Origin: Bullera alba
Lineage: Eukaryota; Basidiomycota; Tremellomycetes; Tremellales; Bulleraceae
Length of the DNA: 64,000 bases
NCBI GenBank assembly: GCA_001600095.1
Contig: BCIX01000001.1
Location: 6,907,198-6,971,197, forward strand
Direction of reading: 5' to 3'
Shown here in pieces: positions 33,137-45,232 of the stretch (the stretch's first letter is position 1; the number at the start of each line of letters is the position of its first letter). The position numbers were made by a program, and so were the translations under genes. The notes below the pieces were generated by a model. The model saw only the letters and a list, made by a program, of their open reading frames with translations. It was not told the origin of the DNA and ran no database searches.

Positions 33137-35053
33137 ATGTCTTCACAGCCAATTGACGAAGATGGCTTTCACTCCATAGCGTGGGATGACGCTCCTCCCC
33201 GAGCGACCTCGGCGGCACTTACGTCCCCGCTGGACGAAGACAATGAAGGCTTTGAGACTATCTCACCGCCATCCGCCACGTCGCCTGCACAGCGCGAATC
33301 CTTCGACCGTCATGACGGTCCTTCGAGCAGTGGTCAGAAGCCGGAGAGCGCTCTGCTGGCAAGCAGAAACATTCCGGGTGGCAGAGGAGACGATATAGAT
33401 CCTTCAGAGTGGAAGGGCCATTGGATGAGTATCGAGGTTCGCGATCCGGTCAAAGAGCACGAGGGGAGTAAGGACATGTATGTGTCTTATGCCGTTCGAA
33501 CAAAGGTAGGTCGTGAGCAGTTGTGGGAGGACTCGCTGGCTGATACGCTTGGAAGACAAATATGAACACATTCTCCTCACAGGAGACGGTAGTGAGGCGG
33601 CGGTTCAACGATTTCGTTTTTGTGCGTGACCACTTGGTCAAACACTTTCCCGCTTGCGTGGTGCCGCCCATTCCCGACAAGCACAGGCTGGGTAAGTGTC
33701 CTCGCGATCTATTCAGGCTTGAGCACCGCTGATGGTGCTGCTGGACAGAGTACATAAAGGGGGATCGGTTTGCTGCCGATTTCGTAGAGAAGAGGCGATA
33801 TGAGTAAGTCGATGTGGTCGAGGGTCAGCATCCAGCTCACCACGCAATGATAGGCTGCAGAAGTTTGCCGATAGAATAGCGAGGCATCCTACCTTGCAAC
33901 GTAGCAAGTTGGTCCATGATTTCCTCACCTCAACCGAATGGGTAGGTGAATGTGTAGTGCGATTCGGTCAGGACTGACGCTGTTCATCCAGGCCGTGGCA
34001 AAAAATCACTTCATCTCGCACCCACCCCCAGACTCGCACAGCTCGATCATAGATTCATTCTCAGATTCTGTCATCAACGCTTTCTCGCGAGTGCGCAAGC
34101 CGGACGCTAGATTCGTGGAGATGGTCGAGGGCCTGGAGAGATACGAGGATGGACTCAGTTCAGTCGACCGACTGGTTGGTAGGAGCAAGACGCGCTTGGA
34201 CGGTGGGTGCATTGCTTTATGATCTTTGACCGTGTTCTGACTGCCGGCAGACCTCGCGCAGGATTACCAAGATATGGCTGCGGCCTATCAAGGATTGGGA
34301 TACCTCGAGTCTGGGATCACAGACCCCTTGAACCGTTTCGCCGAGAAAATGTTGGACTTCTCCTCTCTGCTGAAGCACATGGTGAGTCATCTCACCTGAA
34401 AACAATTACACAAGCTGACGAGGAATCGGAAGAACAATACCACAGTCGAGCCATTCTTGAATCAGTCGCATTCCCTGCTGGCGTATGCCGGAGCGCATAA
34501 GCAGGTCATCAAACTCCGAGACGCTAAGCAGTTGGACTTTGAGGATCTCTCTGCGTATCTCTCAGCTGTAGTCTCTGAACGGGACAGACTAGCAGCCCTG
34601 TCAAATGGCCATACCTCGGCGCCCGTGGGAATTACTACCTACCTCCGGGATCAGGTGGACAAGATCAGGGGTACCGACGACATACACACCCGTCAAGAGA
34701 GGATACGCAAGCTGGACAATAGGATCAAAGAAGTGAGAACTGCGGTACCGTCAGTCAGAGAGACTTGCTTGGCTGACCTTTTACTCTAGCTGCAAGAGGC
34801 CGTGGAGACTGCTCATGAGACCAGTACTGCGTTCTCCGATGAGGTAATTAAGGAGCACGCTGTGTTTGAGTTGTCAAAGAGGCAGGAGATGAAGGATCTG
34901 TTGCAGACATACGCTGATGGACAAGTGGAGATGTTCCAGAGGGTGAGTCTTGCATGTATACAAGTCAAGCGGCACATACTGACCAGACTCTAGGCAATGG
35001 AGGATTGGGACCGCATTATACCATTACTGCAGCGGATCAGAGTGGACGTCTAG
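33137..35053 (+). CDS. SNX4: Sorting nexin SNX4 (Atg24-like), PX-BAR protein
   Basis: Endosomal PI3P-binding protein for retrograde SNARE recycling and selective autophagy. After a disordered N-terminus (about 95 residues), a PX domain runs from WMSIEVRDPVKEHEGSKDMY through the lipid-binding RRRFNDFVFVRDHL and PIPDKHRL to RFAADFVEKRRY. Next come HPTLQRSKLVHDFLTSTEW and a helical BAR region (EGLERYEDGLSSVDRLV, DLAQDYQDMAAAYQGLGYLE, RLDNRIKE/LQEAVETAHETS) ending AMEDWDRIIPLLQRIRVDV, with a stop at 35051-35053. The protein is about 470 residues across about ten short exons. The start at 33137 is the first in-frame ATG close to the PX domain. Assignment to the SNX4 rather than the SNX41/42 branch rests on length and the C-terminal segment. 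Confidence 0.88.
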
Positions 35054-35144
35054 TCTGGGAGAAAGCATGCTCGTCCGTAGTTGTATAGCGCAGTCAAATG
35101 GATGTACATATACAGTACTACTATCCTGTGGTGAAACCCGCAGA

Positions 35145-37122
35145 CTACGTCCTCGATCCCTTCATCTTTGCCAGAGCATTGCCACTTCGGACTCTGCTCT
35201 TCTTTGCCGGCTGGTGCTTCTTGCCCCTTAGACTCTTCTCGCCCTTTGTGGCAGTGAGCTTGACGGCGCCCTTCTCCATCTCGCCCTTGAGCTTATTGCT
35301 CTTGACCTTCATTGCCTTTTTGGCCAAACGTCGAGCTTGCCTTTCGTCATCCTGGGCCTTTGCGGCCTTTCGCTCGTCCTTAGGCAGGTCTTTGAGCTTT
35401 TCTCCAAGTGCAGGGTTTCCCTTGGGGATGGGTCCGGAAGGTATCGTCCTGACTTTGATAGGTTTCTTCGCACCGGCGCCCGCTTTCGACCCAGGACCAG
35501 CCTTCGTATTACCGGTAGCGGCGGCGGCGGCCTTCTGTTTGTTGACCGGGGGCAGAGCTTTTGATCGCTGAACTCGCAGTTGACGACGAGCGAATTTCAA
35601 CTTGCTCTCATCCAAACCCAAGACCTCATCCACGCTCTCTGTATCCTGAGAAGACAGACATCAGCATTCTGGTCTGGGACGTGAGATCAGATGTAGCTCA
35701 CCGCCAAATGGATATAGCCGAATCCTTTGCCCATTTGCGTCTCCTTGTCCCTGATGATTCTCACTCCGACGACCCAGTTACCGCCATCGGCCTTTGCTCC
35801 TCTCTCAGCTTTCACCTTGCCCTCGAAGAAGACTCTCAGATCCTCGTCTTTCGTCGCATAGTCCAAACCACCGACGAACACGGAACACTTCGGATCATGA
35901 CCCTTAGTCCATTCTTCCCTCTTCACTCGTCCGCCATTCGCGGCCGGGTTTGCCGATGGTCTTGCAGAGTCCACGCGGATGGTTCGACCGTTGAAGTCGG
36001 ATCCGTCGGCTTTGATTGCGGCTTCAGCAGCCTCGTACGGGTTCATGATGGGAGGCAAGTTGGCAGGGCGGTCGGGTTGGGCGTGTGCGAAGACGACATA
36101 GGCGTTACAGCTGGCACCTTCTGCGTGGAACTGAGAGCTCGGTCAGTGTCCACTCACAATCACGGCCAATTACGCCAAGTGATCGGATAAAACTCACGTC
36201 TTTCTTGATAAAAGCGACCTTTCGCTTTCCCTTTGTATCGATAAAACTTTTGCTCGTGTCGACCTCCTCCTTCTCCCTCTCCTCGCCTCGCTCCAGAATG
36301 TCCTGCTGCTCTCTCCACGCCTTTGCCCGCTCCTTCTCCCTCTTCTGCCTCTTGACCCCCTCTGCATCTGCGGCATCCGGATCTTCTGGCAACGCGGCTG
36401 TCGGAGTGGCGAAAGGTACCGATCTGAACCGAGTAGACTCGATCTTGGCACCGGGGACAAAAGTCAACAAGTGAGCTCGAAGCTGGGACAAAGCCGACTT
36501 CTTCTGAGCCACCTCGATAGGCAAATTGCCGACGAAGATCGTACGTCGGTCCCTATCTTGAGGAGATTCGTCTACTGGGACGTATTTCTTCGAGGCGGAT
36601 GGCTCGTTGGCTCGCGATGTTGATGGTTTGAGCGCTTCGTGGACCAATGTAGCAGGATCGACCTCGGCGTCGTCCTCGTCGGAGGACTCGTCGGACTCGC
36701 TGGCGTCTGCTGCATCTAGCTCTGCGTCTTCCTCTTCTTCTTCATCCTCATCGTCTTCGTCCTCCTCATCTTCCACATCGTCCTCGTCTTCATCGCTTCC
36801 TTCCTCGACCTCGGCGAAGGAGACACCCTTCGAGGGTCCGGCTACGGGCTGAGCAGTGACAGCGTACGAAGCCTGAACAGCACTCAGTCAGCCTTACAAG
36901 ACCACAAATCTCAGCTACATCACTCACGCCCTTGGAAAAGATGTCATCGAGGTCTGAAGCTGCTTTGCCGCTGAACAACGAGAACGATGCTGCTGGTGCG
37001 GCCGTAGATTCGGCCTCTTTGCCCTTGTGCTTCTTCTCCTTCTTCTGCTTCTTGGCAGCTATCGCGGCGGATGCTGATGCTGCCGAAGCCTTTTCCACCT
37101 CGTCTTTCGTTCGTTTGCCCAT
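35145..37122 (-). CDS. NOP12: NOP12/RBM34-type nucleolar RNA-binding protein
   Basis: Pre-25S rRNA processing factor with two RRMs. It starts at 37122 as MGKRTKDEVEKASAASASAA with a Lys-rich N-terminus, then FSLFSGKAASDLDDIFSKG, a long Glu/Asp run (about 36680-36830), and RRM1 with RNP-like RRTIFVGNLPIEV and a Lys-rich insert (36200-36560). RRM2 has KCSVFVGGLDYATKDEDLRV and GKGFGYIHLA (about 35700-35900). The C-terminal 160 residues are Lys/Ala-rich and basic, ending MKGSRT with a stop at 35147..35145. Introns fall near 35647-35700, 36062-36130 and 36870-36935. The architecture (acidic stretch, split RRM1, basic tail) is that of Nop12/RBM34. It is divergent from the SCAP gene. Confidence 0.88.
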
Positions 37123-37534
37123 TGCTCCTGCTGTATGTGCGGTAGTGTGGTTGAAGCTATCTATGAAGCACCTTGGAAGCACCAGTACTGCAAAATCTGA
37201 AATCTTTGAGCCGGGATCGAGGAGCTGAGCGTGCACGCGCGAAGGTGTTTCGCAGTAGGCGGCGATACCCGCTATCCGGTATTCCCCCGCGCGGGGAAGA
37301 AGTACGCACGGCGCAGTTTCATGCCCGAGGGCCAAGGGCAACGAGGTCCCTCGAGGTCGAGCTTGCGCACTATACGCGTATCACTGTACCACCGTCGTCA
37401 AGGCTATCTCACACAAGAGGAGCGCTATCCCACAGATTACGGCGGTCGAAGCGCGTGTGGGACACCCGGGACTTTGCAGCGCGACCGAATCGCTCGTAGG
37501 GACTACTTTCACGACGTCGATCCTGAATCTGGCA
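37123..37534. promoter_or_regulatory. Divergent promoter region, NOP12 and SCAP genes
   Basis: These 412 bp are more GC-rich than their surroundings and contain several CpG-rich runs (for example CGCGCGGGG near 37289). No gene is supported. The region is a place to look for a sterol or hypoxia element upstream of the SCAP gene, but I could not identify a convincing SRE by eye. Confidence 0.4.
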
Positions 37535-40500
37535 ATGTCGACACCTATGCAACCGGTCGCCTCGACTTCGACCGCGCACCTCACCCACACACCTAGCAGC
37601 ATACGCCTTCGACATGATGGAGCTCAAGACACATCTAGATACTCGACCACACCTAGTGGGAGACCGCCGGCGAGAAGGCGAGGTAGCAAGGGCAAAGAGA
37701 AGGTCAGGATGGAGACTTTCGCAGAGAGGATCCGCCGGATGGGAGGGAAGGGTTATGTGAAGGAGGCCTTTCGAATGTTTGGGGAGCATTGTGCACGCAA
37801 TCAGGTGTGTCCTTGTGGATCAGATCAGCTATCGGATGATAAGAAGAAGCTGATACAACTTAGATCCGGACCCTATTGATTGATTGCCTAGTCATGACGA
37901 ATCTGTTCTACCCGGCTCTGTCGATATACCTCCAAAAGCGCTTCCCACCCTTACACCCTCCTTCACCTCCGTCACACGACTCGCATCGCACTCATTGGTA
38001 CTCTACGAACGGGGATCACTCCCAGCGACACCGGAAGGAACACCCGCTGTCGTTGCTGAGCACACCCGTTCTCGACAGTTTCTTCCCCTATCCACCGCCA
38101 TTACTTCCTCGTCTTACGTGGAGTGGATGGTGGGGTAGAGATACGGGGCAACCATCGGACCATGTCGACGAATGGTTAGCAACCAGGGTCACGCCGGATC
38201 AGACATGGATGCATCAAGACGAGGAGGGGATTAGACTGGTCCGCATAGCTTGGACGGGCGTCAGTGATGTCTTGGATATGGATCTCGAAGAGGAAATTGA
38301 GGATTGGCACGAGCGAGATTTTGAGATTGTGGACCTGGTGCGCAATATGGTCGAAGACTGGGATCGGCACGAGGATGGGCATAGGGCAAGTTGCATTCGT
38401 CATCTCGGTGCTGTTGGAGACGACATTCAACAAACGGGGCCTTGCTATATCCTCTCCTCGCATGGACAGCCAGAGCTAGCAGGCGGACCAATCACACCGC
38501 TATCGGCCCTTCATGGCGACGATCAGGGCCAGGAATTGCAGGCGACGCGTGACTTGCCAAGTAATTGGATACCGGACGCTGGCAAAATCTATCGTACGAT
38601 AGCAGTACCATTTAGGGTCCCACACAATGGTTCCGATCACTTCGATCAACAGTTGTCGGAGAATTTAGAGCGAGCAGCAGCCAGGGTCGATGGGGAGCTA
38701 TTCGTGGAAGCGATGCGGCCACAACTAAAAGCCACTGAACAGACTGAGGAATGGATGTTATCGGTGAGTGTCCCGTTGCTTCCATCGAAGAGAGCGTTAC
38801 TTATATCAATGACTTTCCCAGTATCGACCGACAATCCCTTCATCAGATAGGCCAAGAGGTCCGGCACAAGCTACACTATCTGATACTTCCACTCCAAAAT
38901 CAGTCATAGTACTGTATCTTGTGCTATTCAGCATCCTCGGCGCTCAGCTATCCGACGCGACCAAGGTCCATTCCAGGTTCGGTCTGGCTTTCACCGGTAT
39001 AGTGCAACTATGCTGCTCTGCCGTTATGTCGTTCAGTGTGCTTGCACTTTTGGGCTGGAACGGCTGGGGATGGGGAAGAGCCGTTTCCCAGAGTCACCAG
39101 GCAAGCCTGCCCAGCTACATCTTGCCCTTTGTCATAGTGGTGGTGGGAGCCGAGAACATGAGCACCTTGGTAGGTCGTAGATCATCAGCAGACATTCGAT
39201 GGCTTACTCGTATGGTTTAGACGAAAGCAGTCTTTTCGGTTCCTTTCACCTACTCGGTGCCGGTGAGGATAGGCCTTGGTCTCAGCAAAGTTGGACGCAA
39301 TATCGCCATCACCTCACTCACCGATCTGGCGCTCCTCATGTCATTCTGGTTCATGGTGCCGGTCAGACCTGTCCGCGAGTTCTGTTTGTTCGCGGCTGTC
39401 GTCATCATCACCGACTGGTTCATGCTTCACACATTCTTCCTCACCGTGAGCGTCAATGCGAAACGACGGAATTACGTGCTGACTAGTCGCTTTAGGTCTT
39501 GTCAATCGATGCTCAAAGATTGGAACTGGCGGACGTACTGAACTCCGATGGGTCCAGGTCAGCTGCAACCCTGCGGCCCAAAGTCGAGGATGAACCGCCG
39601 GTCAACCGCAGCTGGTTCAGCTGGAAGCGTTTGGTCCAAACACGCCGGAGCAAAATGGGCAGTTTGGCACTCGTGAGTATAACTTTGGTGGATAGATCTT
39701 CTCGCTGACCAGGACGGGTAGATTGTGCTATCTGTAGGAGTGATCTATTACCTCACCGAGAAACGTCGGCTCCCTCTAAGCACCCCAAATCTTTACGGCT
39801 ATGTTCCAACCTCCACAACCCACCTCCCATCATCGCCTATCGACACGACGACACTGGCTTCACTTCCATCCTTGTCCGAGGCAGAGCGATTCTGGAGGTG
39901 CCTCAACCCGTTGGGCGCGGCGTCGCTCAGAGTAACCATACCGCCAGGATCCATCTTCGTTCTGCCAACATTCGGTCACCAGATGCGGCCAGCGGATCTG
40001 CGCAAATTGTCATTACCAGCCAGTCGACTAATATTACCCCGACTGAAGCCCCTCTTCTACGTCTTCAAGGTAGTCGTCCTGCCGCAAGCTGTCACCGCTT
40101 TGACGCTATATATCATCTTGTTGTTCTTGCTCAAAGACCGGGAACTGCTCGATGCACAACGGAACAAGCTTGGTCGGAACGAGGAACCGGCGGATGACGA
40201 GGTGGATTCTCTCATAGGTCCGAAAGGCAGTCATATACTGGATCAAGTCCACATCAACATGCTGCCTTGTAGCCATGAGACCGACATCGAGCTCGTCAGC
40301 TCGAGCGAGGATGGTCGAATCCTACTCTCGGTGGGAGTGGAGAATTCGCTGTGTCTCTGGAGGCTCGACGAGAACCGCAACACCGGCACTAGGGAAACAG
40401 TCCAGATGGTTGACGAGGGGTCCAGCATGATGCCCATCGTTGCATCATGTGTAAACAAGACTGGAACGATGGTTGCTGTTGGATCTCAAGAAGGAGACAT

Positions 40501-42172
40501 TCAGCAATGGGAAACAATTGGAGACGGTCAGCCCACTCCCATATTACGCACCACTCTTCCCCATTCGCCAAGGATCAGGACATTACGGTACACGCCAGCT
40601 CAAAAGGATGATCACGATCCATTCATCTCTCGACCGTCAAGTCCACTGAGCACGACACACAACGAATTGCTGGTGATTCATGTAGATGGCTCGACAACCT
40701 CGATTCTTCCCGACGGCAGCCTCCGGTTGCAGCCTTCATCCGGCGCAACAAACGAAGTCAAGGTGTTCGAGTTGGAGGGTTCAGGTGGAACACCGGAACT
40801 ACTAGTGTCGAGTCTTTACAACCAAGCTCTGCACCTCCTCTCTCGTCCGAGCGAGCTTCCGATCGAGTTACAAAGCGGTGCAGCAGCCAGAGACCGAGTG
40901 ACATCCGCTACGACACTGAACGACATTATCGCACTCGGTCACACGTCTGGTTTGATCGAGCTTTTCGATTATACCGGAGCGCTCCTGGCGACCGTGGGTA
41001 GATTGGGCTCCGGCAGCGAGTCTGGTTTGGGTCACGGCGCTAGTCCTGAAGGTATCAGAAAACTTCGACTTGCGCAACCTGCCGCCTCGATTTGCACCGG
41101 GTGTAGAAGCACCACCAATCACGGCATGATCGTCACTTCCTCCACCACGGACCGGGTCTACGTCGATAGGATTTGCGTGCGAGGCAGTGTCAGCTGTAGA
41201 TGCGCCCGAAGAGGTTCCTCTATTGAGGAGATCCGGCCTAAAGCAAGTAATGCTTTGGTAGCCCCCCCCGTCCATCGAACGAGGTTGACTCCAGGATCAT
41301 CTCCCAAACGGTCGCCTAGTCTCCTTCCACCTATATCCAACGGCGAGTTCCCGCTCAGTTCGCACGGTACGCGACGAATGTCGGCTTTGCACAAGGAAGG
41401 CAGTGGATCCTCCGACACGCCCTCGATGACGACCATGTCGCCCGTCACCGCACTGGGCGGCACTGCGAATCTCGGTGTCAATGGCATCGACGGCATAGAC
41501 CATCCGCCAGAGCTTGAGGTGTTCTCTCTGGGCTTCGTTCAAGTCCCAGGTTGCGGCACCACGTGGGATATTGTTGGAAACACCGTCCTCGGTCTGAAGA
41601 GGGATCGACGGGCTCGAGACGTCAGCCAGAGCTCGAACGGCACAGATGACTCTCAATGGTCAGTATGGGCGATAGATCTGACTCGACCTTGGAACGGAGC
41701 CAACCTCGTGGTCGATCTTCAGCCACTGGTTGCCCTGATCGACACGTCCCCTGTTCGGCCTGTGAACGGAGAGGATGTGGGCAGCCTCAGGAATCAGCGT
41801 AAAGAACGATTGATGAGTCTGAACGGGAGATCGGTGTTTCCCTCGTCAATCTCCAGCGGCTCGACCTCGACCACGACTTTCAGACCTCTGGCATATGTCG
41901 ACATCCGGCCATTCAAGGTCATTGCACAGCCAATCAAGGGTGGTCGCGGAGGAGGTATTGTAGCTGGATTCGGAAATCGCTTGGGGATGATCAATATCCC
42001 TTCCAGGGTCCCGGTGGAAGAAGCAGGGATGAGCGTGGGAGTGAACCCGCCTAGAGCGTCGGGATCGGGGAGCAATTTTGCAAGTCAACTATCCGGCATA
42101 GGAAGTAGATTCACACCTCCGCCTCCGTCCAGGACATCGCTGGACGGCTTGAGCTCAAAGAAAATGTTGTAA
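37535..42172 (+). CDS. SCP1: SCAP/Scp1, sterol-sensing SREBP chaperone
   Basis: ER membrane protein that escorts SREBP to the Golgi when sterol is low. Exon 1 encodes a basic N-terminus (MSTPMQPVASTSTAHLTHTP ... KGYVKEAFRMFGEHCARNQ). The first TM segment is LLIDCLVMTNLFYPALSIYL, then a large luminal loop (37900-38760). The sterol-sensing domain follows: VIVLYLVLFSILGAQLSDAT, FGLAFTGIVQLCCSAVMSFS, ILPFVIVVVGAENMSTL, ITSLTDLALLMSFWFMVPV and FCLFAAVVIITDWFMLHTFF. The next cytosolic loop reads LSIDAQRLELADVL, aligning with the mammalian COPII motif MELADL. After further TM helices (KPLFYVFKVVVLPQAVTALT) comes a C-terminal WD40 region (ISSSEDGRILLSVG-type blade, NSLCLWRLDENRN, MVAVGSQEGDIQQWETIGDG). 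There are six exons and about 1,450 residues, with a stop at 42170-42172. The SREBP partner gene is not in this window. Confidence 0.92.
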
Positions 42173-42644
42173 GAGTAGTATCAGTACGACTAGTAGAGTG
42201 AGGTGTCTAGTACCAGCATATGCCATACCCAGATGTACTCGAGTAAACCTTCCTGAGGCCTTGAGGTCCCGTACAGAATCTAAAGTCTGGAGGTCTGCAC
42301 GAAACAGAATTGCGATAGTGTTACATGACGTTCTGCAATGTCGGCCTGTAACCCTCCTATACTCGTTCTCTATGCCGTTCCCCACCTTGGGAGGCAATCT
42401 GCCAGGTCTACCACTCCTCGATAGGTATATAGTAACAACAAAATATGGTCTGTGATTCGTGCCGAATGAATAAGTGAAGCCATCCGATCTCGTCCGCCCA
42501 ATGCTCGCTCGTCTGCCTCGGTCTACGCCACGTCCTCCCTTGCCTCCTTCCACGTCGACAGTGGTCTCTCTACTAGTCTTCGTATCCCACCGCCCACTGC
42601 CATGACATAGAGGCAGAGTAGTACGCTGATGCACGTGACCGCAT
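42173..42644. other. Convergent intergenic region, SCAP and SNF7 3' ends
   Basis: These 472 bp lie between two converging stop codons. They probably hold both 3' UTRs, and no gene is supported. Confidence 0.5.
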
Positions 42645-43714
42645 CTACATGGCCAGCTCGGCTTGAAGTTGTCGTAATTGAGCCTCCTCGTCATCCTCCT
42701 CTGCTTGCGCTTGGACCCCTATATCTCACGGTCAGCGCGAATCGCAAATGTTCATGTGAAGTTTCGCCAGACTCACGCTCTTTGCCATTGGAGACACCAA
42801 CGGGCGATGCGGGCGTATGTAGTGGCACTCTGTCCGCGCCAGCGAGTCGGTCGTCCAATTCCTCCTGCTCGAGAGCTTCCAATTCGGCCTTGAGCTCGTC
42901 CTGAGAGTATCATCAGCAAAGTCTCTCGAGTATGGAAGCAAGAGGTGCTCACCTCGTCGACCATGTTGCCCATGCCGACAGGGTTTGAGATGGCGTCGGA
43001 AATCTCGTTCGTGAGGTCCATTTGCTCTCGGATACTGTCCATAGTCTGGTCGACCTTTTCGACTTTGCTGCACGGGAATCAGCGTAAGGCCTTACGCGGG
43101 AAAGCGGGAGCCGAGGCAACTTACAGGCCTGAATGGATACCTTTGAGCGCATCGGCACCCTTCTTCATTGCAACCATAGTCTCGGCGTTCAAGTTGGCGG
43201 ATTCGATCGCATTGACCTATGACAAGCAGTCAGAATGCGCAAAAGAAGAGGGCAAGATGGTCGTTGGAGTTCTACGTTGCGACGAAACAGAGGATGGAAA
43301 GTAGGAAGAGATAAGTGACAAGTCGACTCACTTGTGTTTCCAGTGTTAGACGTGTTCCGGCAATACGGTCCAGCTCATTCTCATGCGCCTGTTTCTGCCT
43401 CAATGCAGCCATGGCCACTGCGCATAGTCAGCAACTGATCCGAATAGTCGTACGCCTCCTATGCGAGGCGTCCGAAATGCGACAATTGTTTGTTGAGATG
43501 TCGCGATAAGGAAATGACTGAGGAATCGCTTACATCTCTTATTGCTCGTCGCGTTCGCTCGGGCCTTTTGCATCTCCTCTCCGATCTTCTTTGTCAGAAA
43601 CTCCTCCTTCTTCTCCAGCATGAGCAACTGCTGTCTAAGCCCGACAATCGCATCTCTAGCTGATTCCCTGGAGTCCTTTCGACCACCGCCGAACCATGAA
43701 GCCCAGCTGGACAT
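42645..43714 (-). CDS. SNF7: SNF7/VPS32 (CHMP4), ESCRT-III core subunit
   Basis: Polymerises on endosomal membranes for multivesicular-body sorting. It starts at 43714 with MSSWASWFGGGRKDSRESAR, the short hydrophobic N-terminal motif plus basic helix typical of Snf7. Spliced helices follow: IVGLRQQLLMLEKKEEFLTK, ANATSNKR, MAALRQKQAHENELDRIAGT, VNAIESANLNAETMVAMKKG, VEKVDQTMDSIREQMDLTNE and ISDAISNPVGMGNMVDEDEL. The C-terminus EEDDEEAQLRQLQAELAM matches the acidic-linker-plus-helix end of Snf7 that contacts Bro1 and Vps4. The stop is at 42647..42645, with about five introns and about 220 residues. It is divergent from MAD2. Confidence 0.94.
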
Positions 43715-44181
43715 GTTGAGCGTGGCTGGGCGAATCGATATTTGAGGCGTCGTTCTCAGAGATTGATAGATCGAAGGCGATCCTGGGATGATAGGTGGAG
43801 CCGCTGTGATGCCTTGTGAGCGGTCTGAGAATGGTCGTTGTCGTCGTGGATCTGATGAGCGAGGATGTTGTGACCTTGTTGGCCACCGTCATGGGCGTTG
43901 CTGGCGGGCTGTCGGACTGCCAGTAGTAACCTTAAATCCTTCCCCTACTTTGGAGAGCGATCTCGAATTTGATCCCGTCGGTTATCTCGCGTGTGGTTTC
44001 TTGTTGTCGAGTCCTCCTGTCATGCCATGCCTGTCAAGTAAAGCGATAAGTACTGCTCTTGGTTGGACAACCAGCAAACAGCGGCCTTTGATCGCATACA
44101 GTCGAGCCTTTGATCGCATACAGTCAAGCCGCAGAGTAGTGCCAGGAATCAGACACATCGCATAGCACGGCACTTCCCAAG
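43715..44181. promoter_or_regulatory. Divergent promoter region, SNF7 and MAD2
   Basis: These 467 bp lie between outward-facing start codons. They carry the near-perfect 22-bp tandem duplication at 44084-44127, about 55 bp before the MAD2 ATG. No supported gene. Confidence 0.5.
44084..44127. repeat. 22-bp tandem duplication upstream of MAD2
   Basis: Copies at 44084-44105 and 44106-44127 differ at one position. Each contains CCTTTGATCGCATACAGTC. They lie 54 to 98 bp upstream of the MAD2 ATG, where core promoter or 5' UTR elements would be expected. Confidence 0.95.
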
Positions 44182-45232
44182 ATGGCTCAGAAACAAGCAA
44201 CACGGCAAAACCAGGCCATCACGCTGAAGGGCTCGACGGCGATCGTGACGGAGTTCTTCGAGTACTCGGTGAACAGGTGGGTGCATCCGTGAGATCATCT
44301 GAGTGAGGTCAGAGGACTGAATGTGCTCAGTATCCTCTATCAGCGTGGGGTATATCCATCGGATGACTTTAGGTGGGTTGCCGCACAAAGTGGAAGCCAA
44401 GAATCGTTTGATTAACCCACGGATTGTCAGGATGGTGAAGAAGTACGGAATACCGATGCTAGTGACCTCGGATGAGAGCTTGAAGGAATACCTGCAGACG
44501 ATCCTGCAGCAGGTACAAGGTGAGGAGTCGAGGACGGCTGGCCTGAAAGTCCCGCGGGGTCACAGCTGACGACTCGACCCCCTCTTCTTCTGCCAATCCT
44601 TTCGGCTTGCTTGTCACATGATGACCCCTTCTCAGAATGGCTCATGACGTCTTCAATCACCAGGCTAGTCCTGGCCATCAAGTCGGTAGAAACGGATGAG
44701 ACATTAGAACGGTGGCAATTTGACGTGCAACAAGAAGACCCCTCGAACCCTTCATCTGCGGCCAGCACACAGCCGCCCAGCACGCAAACTAAGAGCGGGA
44801 AGAAGAAGGAGAAGACCGAGAAGGAAGTTCAAGCGGAGATCAGGGAGATCATGAAGCAAATCACCAGCACGACAACGTTCCTGCCTATCCTGGATGAAGA
44901 GTGTGAGTCGGCGGTGGCAACCCTGTTCCAACCGAATACAGCAGTTCGCACATGGAGTATACTTGACAGAACTGATACGGATGTTATAGGCACATTCACC
45001 TTGTTGGCTTACACGAATGACTCGGATGTCGCTATACCTGCAACATGGGACGATGCGGATCCTCACCTCATCGACAGGGGTAAAGTCGAGCAGGTCCGAT
45101 TACGCAGCTTCAGCACAAATGTCCATTCACTAGAAGTAGGTCTTCCTTGATCACAGAGCCATTTAGGCAGGTCTGCGGAAATTTTGCTGATAGTCACTAC
45201 AGGCTATGGTCGCATACAGAGTAGGAGAGTGA
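44182..45232 (+). CDS. MAD2: MAD2, spindle-assembly checkpoint HORMA protein
   Basis: Checkpoint protein that inhibits Cdc20/APC at unattached kinetochores. Exons splice to TLKGSTAIVTEFFEYSVNSI, LYQRGVYPSDDFRMVKKYGI, PMLVTSDESLKEYLQTILQQ, EWLMTSSITRLVLAIKSVET, LERWQFDVQQEDP, a Ser/Thr/Gln-rich loop, IMKQITSTTTFLPILDEECT, FTLLAYTNDSDVAIPATWDD, and finally VRLRSFSTNVHSLEAMVAYR. The C-terminal 'safety belt' HSLEAMVAYRVG requires the last intron (about 45136-45202). Reading through it would end in VGLP and lose the belt. Stop 45230-45232. The protein is about 220 residues, with the HORMA fold throughout. Confidence 0.95.

Noticed and set aside
41158..41656. Minus-strand open frames opposite the SCAP WD40 region
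   Set aside because: They are shadows of the long SCAP exon. The plus-strand frame is continuous and conserved.
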